Positions 30,070 through 41,300 of a stretch of 64,000 nucleotides of DNA are shown piece after piece (within the stretch, counting starts at the first letter, position 1; each line of letters opens with the position of its first letter). The position numbers and the translations under genes were made by a program. Below the pieces are notes generated by a model. That model searched no databases. It was not told the DNA's origin and worked only from the letters and a program-made list of their open reading frames with translations. This DNA is from Tiliqua scincoides (lineage: Eukaryota; Chordata; Lepidosauria; Squamata; Scincidae). Location: positions 41,767,159 through 41,831,158 of the forward strand of contig NC_089822.1 in assembly GCF_035046505.1 (NCBI RefSeq). Direction: 5' to 3'.

Positions 30070-30440
30070 AGTGTTTTTCAAACTGTAGGTTAGGGCCCAC
30101 TAGGTGGGTTGTGAGCCGATTTCAGGTGGGTCCCCATTAATTTCAATATTTTATTTTTAATACATTAGACTTGATGCTGCCATGGTTTGTGACTGCATTT
30201 GGGGAAATGTTACAGATCTGTACTTGGAACAGGCTACTATGTATATGCTTTTAACAATGATAGTAAATGGGACTGAATCCTGGATAAGTGTGGGTAGGAT
30301 GACAGCCTAGGATTGTTAAAAATTTCCCTGCTTGATGATGTCACTTCCTGTTATGACATAACTTCTGGTGGGTCCTCACAGATTCTCATTCTGAAAAGTG
30401 GGTCTCTGTGTTAAAAGTGTGAGAACCACTGGATTATATC
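30070..30440. mobile_element. hAT-type transposon relic
   Basis: Starts CAGTGTTTTTCAAACTGTAG and ends AAAGTGTGAGAACCACTG in inverted sense. The body GTGGGTCCCCATTAATTTC and the CTTCCTGTTATGACATAACT piece match 56614-56938 in reverse. No clear duplication. Confidence 0.6.
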
Positions 30441-31599
30441 ACAGAGGGCATGAAGCAGGACTATAAACTCATTTATATACTTTATGGTGGGGATGATCCT
30501 GATAACAGTGCCTGCGATTTGCCTGTCTATGGATCTAGTAGGAAGCCCACAATACAATATATGACTCAAAGCACAATCCTATGTGGCAAGTTTTCTCTCT
30601 TCTACTGTTATTAAGCTTCTGAAACAGGGTTAGCATAGGGTTAGCATAAAAAGCATCCTTTTTATAGCAGTTAAAAGGAAGTCACTCATTGTTTCGCATA
30701 AGCACTGTACACAGCATTAATATCAGGTCTGCCTTATAGCAGAATCCTATGCATATCTACTAAGAAGTAAGTCCCACATGTACTGGATTGTACTGTAAAT
30801 GAATGGCATATTTTACCTTATAACTTAATAATGTATTACAACACTGCATGTAACCTTACACAATATTTTTATCCTCTAAATACTGTGTACATTTTTAAAT
30901 AGTATGTCAGGATCCTATCCTTTCTTTTCCAAGCCACCTTGCCCTTTTTCTTTCCTCAGCAAAGTTGGCATATATAGCTGGCATAGGTCTAAGACTCATG
31001 CCATTAGGAAGCCTAGGAAGAGGCAAGCAGAAAATATGTTTACTTACCTCTGGCAGGTCTCCTGTTTGCCCTCTCTCCCCCATGCCATTGGAAGCTGTGT
31101 GTGTTCCATCACCAATAGTGGGAGAAAGGATTGGGGCCTGTGTGTGTGTTTAAAATCAAATGTAGGCTGTATTTTAACTTGCCTGTTAATAGTAAAGCTT
31201 CGGGGCTGGAATCTAAAAGGGTGTATAAAACTGCTTAAGAAAAAAAATGAGAAAAGCTCCTGTTGTACAACTTCAATGTCTGAAAAGCAAATTTTAAATT
31301 GTGGTTGTTTCTTTCTAGAATGTTGATAGTATGGTCTCTACTCTAGGGCTGCTTGCTTTCCCGCATTTGGGAATATCTAGAAGTGGATTGGTTGCCAGTG
31401 AGCTCATGTATTATGTATCTTTTTCACTCTAGCAACAGCAGTGTACCACATAGAAGCCTTCAGTTCAGTGAGATGCTGCTGTTCCCAAGCGATGCTTTTC
31501 TTTCTCTCTCTGCTGACCTGACCGTACTGTGTTGGCTCTGAAGAAATGTACAGTCTCTCTTCCCGTTGCGGTTGTTAATACCCTTTGTTGGTAGGGTTT

Positions 31600-31902
31600 A
31601 CTGACGTCATGAGGCAATGGCTGAGCTCGAAATTGGTTGCTGTTGAGTTTGTGTGCTGATTTTACCTTCAGCAGCAGCAAGCTGTTGTCAGAACTAACCT
31701 CATTTTGACTTGCAGAGACTGGATTGCTGAATAGGAGGTGGGCAGAAGCACTCCAGAGCTACCAACAATGCGACAGGGAAGAAAGCAAGGCCCTCAGGAA
31801 ATGGAGGAAGAATAAAGTCAACAGTTTTTGGATTTATAATGCAAGCAGCTTTTGTTCCAAGCAGCTAACCACCTTGTTCTCCTGCTTTTGGATTTACTAT
31901 CA
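31600..31902 (+). promoter_or_regulatory. Possible RHOBTB3 promoter and first exon
   Basis: A full palindromic cAMP-response element TGACGTCA lies at 31602-31609. About 300 bp on, ACTATCAT|GTATGTGG offers a donor at 31902/31903 whose terminal AT would complete the start codon with the G at 32094, and A is at -3 of that ATG. The implied intron would be 191 bp. This is inference; the region is not GC-rich, and the true first exon could lie elsewhere upstream. Confidence 0.3.
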
Positions 31903-32093
31903 TGTATGTGGCTTCTTATTTGTCTTTGAGTATTTCATTTTTTGCTGAGAATGTACCCTTTGAAAAACCAGATACAGTGTAATTGTCTTGATCTGAAAAG
32001 ATCATTTGCTTGTGTTCTTCTCTCACCAAGTTCTTTTATTTTGTCATAATAAATTTTTGATGCCTGCAGATTAAAAATAATATTTATTTATAG

Positions 32094-32319
32094 GTCTGTC
32101 CACATTGTAGCCTTTGGAAATGAAAGAGGAGGATTTTCTGAAGATGATCAGCAGAGGAGCCTGATCTGGACCTATCTTGGGAGAAGTGCTCTGGTTTCAG
32201 AAACTGACAGCAGTTTGTTGTTAAACTCTGCCAACCACCTTCAAAATCCTGCATTCACTGAGTATCAAGCCTGTGTGTTTGGAAATGTCAGACTGGTGGT
32301 ACATGACTGTCCTCTTTGG
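32094..32319 (+). CDS. RHOBTB3: RHOBTB3 first recognised coding exon
   Basis: A 226-bp exon. The acceptor is TTATTTATAG|GTCTGTCC and the donor is CTTTGG|GTAAGA. It encodes SVHIVAFGNERGG to HDCPLW (75 codons). Human residues 2-76 align with the same length, which means the initiator Met must be AT from an upstream exon plus the first G here. Confidence 0.93.
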
Positions 32320-35300
32320 GTAAGAGACTGTAGTGTAAAGCTTAACAGATCAATCTTCAACATGTTTACTCAGAGGTAATCTCAGTTCTTTCTATGGGAC
32401 TTACTTCCTAGTAAGTATGCTTAGTATTGTTGTGTTATGGTGCTTCTGTGCATGTTACTCGGAAGTAAATCCTATTGAGTTCAATAGGTTTACAGCACAA
32501 TCCTATGCATGTTTATTTTGAAGTAAATCCCACTGTGTTCAGTGGGGTTATTCCCAGGAAAGCATGTATACGATTGTAGTCCTAGTCTTGTCAGTTCTTA
32601 ATTCAGTGGAAGTATTATTAAAGTATAGAATTGGTAGGAAAAAATGATAATGAAAGCACTTCCAGCTGAATAAATAAAAAAAATCTCTTGGAGAATCTTG
32701 AAAAGTTCAAAAGAAACAGAATCCTCTGTTGTTCCTGTATGGGGGCAATACGTTTGACAGTTGATTGATGAGAAAATGTTGAAAGCAGTACATGGTTTTA
32801 TTTCTCATCAGTAGTTGATCATCTTCCAAAATGACACTTAGTTGGGTTCTGGTTTAGTAATGGTGTTAGCTGTCAAGGACCAGACCTATAATTTCTTGGT
32901 GAGACCTTGGGCAAATTATATCAGGTTTGGTATTAATTCTGCTGATTAAATTTCAATTATTTTCATTTTATGTTTGAGATAGGTTATTTTCCCCCATCAT
33001 TCCTTATGGAAATCATCTGCATATATAATGTTCTATGCTGTTTGTTTGTTTGTTTGTTTGTTTGTTTGTTTGTTTGTTTGTTTGTTTGTTTGTTTATTTA
33101 TTTATTTGGTGTGTAATCTGCCTTTCTCCCCAAAGGGCACCCAAGGCGGCTAACAACATTGCTTCCCTGCGCCTCAGAACAACCTCTGGAAGCAACTGCA
33201 AGGCACTTCTGGGCATGTCCAGAGGTCCTTTGTGGGTCCTCCAGCTTTGGGTTCGGAACCTACAGTGGGTCAAATCTGTGGGTTCTGAATCTGTGGATAG
33301 GGAGGACCCACTCTATGCAAACCATGGTTCACAGTAAAGGGCATTCCGCTGTTGACCTGGCTAGGAAACGCCCTAACATGAACCCTAGGGTGAACCCTAT
33401 CACCGGATAGAAAATGTGTGACTGTAAAAACTTTGTATGAATGAGGTGTCCATCAAATAAAAGACAATTAATTGAGGCTATAATTGCTTCCTGGTACCAT
33501 GTAATAGCGAAGGTAGAGCTTCAAATACTTGTTGGCTCAAACCTGTGCTGCTGTTTTAAACAATAAAGGATACCCTTCTAAGTACTGATAGTAGTATAGA
33601 TTTTATCATGGTTGTGGTATTCGGCAATATTTTTTATACTGCAGATATTTTAATTCTGTTTTTTGTATTGGATTCAGCATTAAATTCTCTTTCAATTGCT
33701 ATATATTTGCATTTAGTGAAACATAACTCTGCAAAGTTGAAAAACATGAAATTTTCAAAAGATTTCTACAATTTCGGCCACTAATGTACTCATCATAGTG
33801 GGTAGAGGGAGGAAGTCACTCATCAGTGATATCACAAGCATCATTTATTTATTTATTGGATTTATATTCCGCCTTTCTCCCTGAAGGGCACCCAAGGTGG
33901 CTGTGCAGCCGAAAGTGCAGCCATGATCATATTTGTTACTGCAACTGCTGTGGTTCCAGGAAATGAAATCACCTTTTCTTTAGTAGTTCAGCATTAAAAC
34001 TTAATTTAAAGGCAAAAGCAGTTTTCCAGAAACTGAAGAACTGCTGAGAAATAGTCACTTGGATGAACTATGTGGTGGTCATGCTAATAAATATGTGTTG
34101 TATATTCTGTCACTTGGGCAATTCTGAAGGAATTTAACAAGTGATAAATTACGAAGCTTTAGTTTAATTACATTATGTTTTCAGGCACATACTTAAGAAC
34201 ACTTTTCTTAACAAAAAAATCTGGATTAATGAACTCTTGAATGACTACTCCTACACACAGTCACAAACATGGAATAAATTACACTGGCGAACTGAAGTAT
34301 GCGTAGAGACAGGAATATGAGACAGTAGCTTATAATTGTAGCTGTTCTGGTTGTGTTGTTTGCCAGTTGTCCAAAAGAGTTGTTGAAATAGCTAACAATC
34401 TGTGTTAAGCAATCATGAGTGCATGTACTTAAATTGTAGAGAGTACACAAACATGTCTGCATATGCAGTTGTACATAGACAACTGACGATCAGCATTATT
34501 GATTTAACTGGCACTTTTAATTTCTGTCTGGAACATAACGATCCATTCCAGTGTCAAGCAACTTCTGCTGTTTATTGTTAGTATAGGAAATGTGTATTTT
34601 CTGCACTATCTCCAGTGTAGGTACTCTGGCTTGGATCCAAAGAACTGCTTAGGTACTTTGGGTATGCCCGATATGATCTTTGAGTTCTTGCTTTGAGTGG
34701 TAGATCCCTTTTCCATATTACAAATTGTGATTCAGCTTTTCATCACTTTCAAAAATAGTTTTCCAGGCAATAAGGACAAGAAAAAACATCTCCCTGGGTC
34801 TCACAGAAGTAGTCGTGCAGTTTTTATGGCTTCATCTCTCTGTCAAATTATTTGACTAAGCAGTTCCAGGGGTCTTTTTTTCTCCAGGAGCCATGTTGCT
34901 TTCTTTCAGTTATCTGGAAGTCAGATAACTAGTGTGATGACTGCCATACTGATGTGTTAGAAGTATCAGCACAGAGGGAACAGAGAAGAGTTACTGGGGT
35001 GCCAAAGCACAGCAGCAATAGTTCCAAACCCTCAAGTTAATGGGTACTTTTGTCATTTTGATTCCTGGTTTGGCACTGTAATAAGCACTTTGTGAACTTT
35101 TTGTTGAAAAGCAATGTATAAATATTCTAAATAATGGTTTAAATTAATAATAATAAAGCACCAATGAAGCCACTGGTCAGAATGGTGGCCTGAAGAATAT
35201 ACAAATATCTGCTCATAAATCTTTTCTGCACAAAATAAGCATGTTTAAATTTTTTTAAAACTTTGTTCATCTTTCATGTCGTGTTCCTGCCTCATCTCAT

Positions 35301-38300
35301 TCTTTACACTGCCTCACTACACCTGTTCCCTCAAACATTTTTTATTCTGTTACCATTCTAAATTTCTTTTCACACTGCTGAGCATTCTGAATTTATTTCA
35401 TACTCTTTTTTATTAACCTGATATTGTTTAAGGTGTTGGGAAGTATAATACTATTCTTAAGTTGTTTGCTATTTATGCAGTTGACCAACTTGAGATTTTG
35501 CTAACTGAAAAATGAGTAGAGCTGGGAGATCAAATAATAACTGTATTAAAACCTTTCATCAGCTGATAATAAGAAACAAGGGCATTCGACTTTTCATTCT
35601 GGTAGTAGTGAGCATTCCACAATGCCATTGGAGAACAGTTGCAGAATATCAGGTTCTCCCTGTGTGTAAAAATGATCAAAAGATTGTCATTCTCCAAACA
35701 TGTTTATTCAGAACCAGATTTTAAAATTGAAATAAATGAAAAATAAAGTACAAGGGGGAGCACTGGTATATAGATTCTAGTATGCTGAGAAAGTATAGGA
35801 AGCAATTAGCTGGAATATTAGTCTATTGTCTCAAGGCCCAGTCCTATGCAGAGTAATAAGCACATTTGCAGGGGTTAGCACTGGCATAGCACCAGAGCTG
35901 GCCCAGCGCAAGCCTATGCTGGGACAGCACCGGTTGGAGGCCAATGATCCACTGCCAGGCGCAAAGCGTCTTGTGGCAGAGAGGTAAGTTGGGGTGTGGG
36001 GGAAGGCGAGGAGGAGGTCTTCTGGGCTGGGTGGAGGGATAACATGGTGGGGGAGGGAGCGGAATGGGAGGGAGTTGGAACTCTGCTGGATCCAGAGCCC
36101 TGTGTTGGGCTTCGTAGCGTGACATGAGGTATGTTAATTCTGCAGCAGCTAAATAACAGCCACAGAATCTAGTAGTCCCAATGCGGGGCTACTTTCCTTA
36201 CTTGGGGGAAGGGGGCGAATGTCCCCTTCTTCTGAGGAGCTGCTGGTGCTGCCTGGTGCAGTTGGGATGCCGCTGCAGCCATTTTTTGCACTGTGGCAGT
36301 CCCATACGCTGGGCAGCTCAGGATTGGGCTCTTAGATAAAAATATTTCAAATGCTCTGCTAGAATGTTATGGTTAGCTGTTTGTTCTTGAATTGTTAAAA
36401 GAACATTGGGCATATATTTTAAAATAAAAATAAATAAATTTTCCATCTGTAAAGGGTAGTAAGCTTAATACTATTCTGACCATGTACTGATCTCAAGAAA
36501 ACAAACACAATTTGTTTGGCACTTTGAATCATGATTGTTGTCAATGCAATGTGATCGTGCCAGGATAATACTATTAGGTAACACAGCAATTACTTTCAAT
36601 TGTAGTTTTCCATCACTTTGTAGAAGGGATAGAATAAAAAAAATATTTGCAATAACCAGTGGTCTCAAAATAGAATATCTGTACTGGTCTTTGATTTGGG
36701 TAGAGATCTGGATCCAAATTGCTGTGAACCAGTAAACTCACCTAGATCAAGTTAGTATGTCATGCACAGTATTTACGGTAGTTCCTATCTGTAAAATGAG
36801 AATAGTGATAATCTACTAGCAGGGTTGCTGCAAGGATGAATGAAATGAAGCTTATAAAGCACTTTGCAGCCTAATGAATTCATTGAATCTGTGCCCTTCC
36901 ACATTAGTTGCCTAGAAATAAAAAGGTAGAAATTGTGACCACAAACCCCGGATCTTGGTTTTAGCTATCTTTCAGTTTATGATAAAACTAGAAGTCAAAT
37001 TCATAATTTTTTGCAAACTGTTTGTGTGAAGGACTATTGCTCCAGGCTGCTCTTGATCAATAGAAAATGGAAATCAGCTCCATCTTTTTGTTTTGTATAG
37101 GATATTTTTGACAGTGACTGGTACACGTCTCGGAACCTTATTGGAGAAGCAGATATCATTGTGATTAAGTACTCTGTAAATGACAAGTCTTCATTTCAAG
37201 AAGTAAAGGACATTTATGCACCACTGATAAAAAAAGCATTAAATCACTGTTCAATTCCAGTCATAATTTCTGCTGTTGGGGCAAGACAAAACGGTATGTT
37301 TTGGAATTCATGTTATAAACAGCTGAATATCAATATGAAGCTAGGTACTGTATAAATCATGATGAAAAAGAGTTATATTACTAATCCGGTCATGAAAACA
37401 GGCATTATACAAAGCTGATTGAACGCATCACTTAATGTTCAGATAGAAAACATTTTTACTGTTGGATAGATCTATTACAGTTAAGGGACTTGTTCCAGAC
37501 TTGCATCTTCATGTTTGGCAAAGTGCTTAGATCTATACACTTACACGTATTCTTGGAGCTAAGTCAGAAAATGCAGATTTGCCAGTTTAATTGGTTTCAG
37601 AATTACAATTACTGTTGATGTTGCATATCAAAGTAATAGGAGGAAGCAAAGATGCCCTCATCACTTTGCAAAAAAGGAAGTGTGTGTATATCCATAAGCA
37701 ATATAGTTATGTCAGTATTTAAGTTCATTTGAATTGTGTATTTTTTAAAAATTCCATGTGATAAGGTTCATCAGCATAAATTTGAACAACAAATGAAAAG
37801 AAATCTTGGTATGAGATGAACAGTACAATAAAATAGCATTGCATGTTATGTGCTCACCATCAAAACCTTTTAAAAACATAATTTAAGATTAAAATTATTC
37901 AAGATCATAATGTTGATGTGAAAAAACATGGTTAAAATGCTGTAATTGCTTGTCAAACAGTTCTGCTTTCTCTTTTTGTAGTATCAATTCTGGCTATGTG
38001 AGCAACTTCACAATATCATTGTTTTAGAACAGGTTCCCAAAGTAGTTTTTAGCATCGGGACCCACTTTTTAAAATGACACTCTATTGGGACCCACCTAGG
38101 TTTATAAGACTTGAAAAAAATCTAGAAAGAAATAATGTTTTTACTTATGTACCCGTAATAATAGCCAGAAAAAAATTTACCTGCCTGTACTTACACATGC
38201 ATGCAAACTGCAGGAACAGTTTGTAGGACAATTCTGATTTTTGAAAAGCCTTGAGGCTTGAAGCAATTAGTTATCTGATCCTTCCATCACCTGTGTTTTC

Positions 38301-41300
38301 ATTGGAGGCTCTGCTCAGCTGCTATGGGACCCACCAAAAATCAGATTGCAACCCACAGCATACATTGGTAGCTCAAATGGGGTTTCTGGAAAAGACAATC
38401 CTTCAGTAATCTCTACATTCAGAAGCTGAAGCCAAAAAAAAAAAAAATTTGAAACTTTATGAACTGTATTGCATGTGCAGATGCTCCACTGGTGCCTGAC
38501 AGCTGTGTGACCTGTTCAGAATCAACACAGACTGTAGAACTCTTTAAACTTTACCCTAGCTGTGTGCTGCTTTTCTGTGAATGTCTCTCCAGTACTTGGA
38601 GTAATGTTTACATGACCAGACATAGGCAGGGGCTGATGGTACAGGTGGTGCCTCAGCAGGGTGACCAGATACAATGAAGGACAGAGTGCTGATTCTTTTA
38701 ACCATTGTATAGAAGAGGGAATGTTGGCAGGTGCAGCTTTTTAAGCCCTTCTTCATTGAGCACCTGTCACACTTCCCTTTTCTATACAATCATTAAAGGT
38801 CTATAGAGGCACTCTGTCCTCCACTGTATCTGGTCACCCTGTGCCTCAGTATCCGAAGGGGATCATTCACAGCCCCCCCCCCCAGACAGTGAAATCTTCA
38901 GATAATCAAATCTGCAGATCTCCCTACCTATTGCCCTCCAGATGCATCCAGATCTGTGCACAAATTGGCACTTCTGATTTTCTGCCTTCTGAAGGCATCA
39001 AAAGGCCTCCTGGGAGTCAGGGAGGCCACTCTTGAAATTAGCATTTTCTCCCTCTATGTCAGGAGTGTCAAACTCATTTCATACAGAGGGCCAAATAGCA
39101 TTCATGATGCGTGCTGAGGGCCATAAGTGATCTCATTAGGCAGGAAGTGATGTCATTAAAAAGGTCATTAAAAAATAATCTCTTTTTCTCACTTAGAATT
39201 CATTAGCTTCAAATGACAGAAGAGGACATATCAAATCTTGATTGTATTTCAAGATATGGGAGAGCACAATTTTCATGTGGGCTGCCCTTTCAGCAGAAAC
39301 ACCTCAGCACTGCTCAGCAGTTGATAGCCTGAGGGCCAGATAAAAAGCTTCCTTGGTTGCATTCAGCCCCTGAGCCTTATGTTTGACACCCCTTCTCTAT
39401 GTGGTGTGCCAGTTCTGTAGTCAAAACTCATGCGATCTGCCTGGAACCACATGGCTGAGCATTTTATCCCAGATAATGTAGGATAGTGGTGTCAGCCACT
39501 GGGGTGCTATGAATGGTCTGCAGGTGTGCAGTGGGAGTTTGGGGAAGGGTCATTTATTTTAGTAGGGCCATTGGGGGAATGTAAGTGTCAATTGTCCAAA
39601 AACTGATGGTGTGCCTTGACAATTTTAATACCTTGTCAGTGTACTGGAAGATGAAAAAGGTTGAAAATCATTGGGCTAAATCAGTGGTTCTCGAACTTTC
39701 CTCGCACCTCCCCTGATCCTTGTGGCCATTGGCCACAGCTCCCCATTACAAGATCTCACCTCAGTTACCCCCAAAATGGGGGTGAAGGTGTTTTAATTAT
39801 ACACTAGAAACAAAAAAAAACAGCCGCCAGTACTCTGAGGCTGCAATCCTAAACACACTTACCTGAGAGTAAGCCCCATTGAACAAAATAGGACTTATTT
39901 CTGAGTAGACCTGGTTAGGATTGTGCCCTGAGTTTGTTAACAGCGCACCTGGAGGGTTTGGGAAAGGGAGGGGGGAAGTGATGAATTTGCTGGGGGAGGG
40001 GAAAACTTTGTTTCCTGTGTATCTGCTAATTGCAAACTGGTGCAAATTGAAACCTAGAGACTGTTTGGCTGCAATCCTAACCTCACTTTCCTGGGAGTAA
40101 GTTCCATTGAACACAATAGGACTTACTGCTGAGTAGACCTAGATAGGATTGTGCCTTTTGTCTTACAATAGCAACCAACAGAGTACCCCCCCTTCCCCAA
40201 GGAGCAGGAGGAAAAAGGGGATGGCTGAAAAGGAATGGGGATTTTTATTTTTAATCAATTTTTGGAGACAAAGCCGTCAAGAGTGGCTTTTTTTCTTTTT
40301 TAAAAGGGGAGGAAAAAGAGAAAGGTGAGGATCCTTCTTAAGCTGACACAGACCCCAAGCCTATGTCGGTCTGCTCAGAAGTAAGTTCCATTTGAGTCAA
40401 TGGGGCTTACTCCCAGGAAAGTGTAGAAAGGATTGCAGCCACACAGAGCAAGTTTACAACTCACCCCAAAGTAGATGGGGGCTGCTCACACACATACACC
40501 TCAGCAGATGCAGATGCCACCCCATTCCCCCCAGGCAAGAAAGGAATGCAGGCTGGGGCATTTGGACACCCACCCACCCGGATGCTGGCTCCCTCCTTTG
40601 CTGAGCTGCTCTTCTCTCCCAGTTTGAAGCCTGCCAGGAGCGCACCCTGTGCTGATGAGATGCAGCACCTCCACTGCTTCCCAGCCAGCCTTCTCTCCCA
40701 CCTCCCTCCACCATGTTTCACACTGCCCCACCCACCTCTTTCTCAGCCTCTGAAAAGCAGCAAATCAGTAGGCAACACCTGCAGCTGAGCAGTGGCTACC
40801 TCTCTTCCCCAGATGCCTCAGACGCCCCCTGTTGGCTAGCCATGCCTCCCTAGGGAGACAGGACTCACAGATTGAATACCTCAGGGCTAAATTATTGAGA
40901 TGTGGAAACCCAGGTTTTTATCACTTCTCAACTATAAAGCACAGCAGGTTGAAGTTGGCAAATCACTGTTTCTTATGCTGCAGTCTGTATGTACTTTCCT
41001 GGGAATAAGCCCCAGGGAACACAGTGGAACTTACTTCTGAGTAGATAGGGTTGTGCTGTTAGTCTGTACCTTACGTGCTGGTGGTTAGGTTAAAATTCTG
41101 CTCTGAATGGTGGAATTGTTCATGTTATTTCCTGAAATGTTATGTGGATATGCTGTTAGATAGTAAAGCAATGAGGTTTCTTCCCCACATTTGGAGTTTA
41201 ATTTAGTGATGTGAGTGAAATCCTTGTCAACACCACTACCCCTCAACTTGTATATGGGCAAAGGCCAGTGTCATAAGTTCTGTTCTGCTATTGTTTCACA

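Larger units (their letters stand above)
27871..32093. other. Intergenic between the CPT2-like start and RHOBTB3
   Basis: Contains another expanded hairpin-repeat relic (about 28085-28325), two inverted-end elements (29447-29645, 29784-29947), a hAT relic (about 30070-30440), a hairpin repeat (about 30735-30800) and the possible RHOBTB3 5' region (31600-31902). 28330-29440 and 30800-31590 show nothing recognisable. Confidence 0.5.
32320..37100 (+). other. RHOBTB3 intron after residue 76
   Basis: Contains about three tandem 88-bp hairpin units (32345-32585), a GTTT microsatellite with SINE-tail and Tigger-like sequence (33037-33335), a SINE tail (about 33840-33905), a GC-rich DNA element (35832-36335) and a MIR-like fragment (36785-36890). 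33910-35830 holds nothing recognised. Confidence 0.55.

Noticed and set aside
33035-33337. 100-codon frame starting with repeated Phe-Val-Cys-Leu
   Set aside because: It is the translation of the GTTT microsatellite and the SINE tail beside it.
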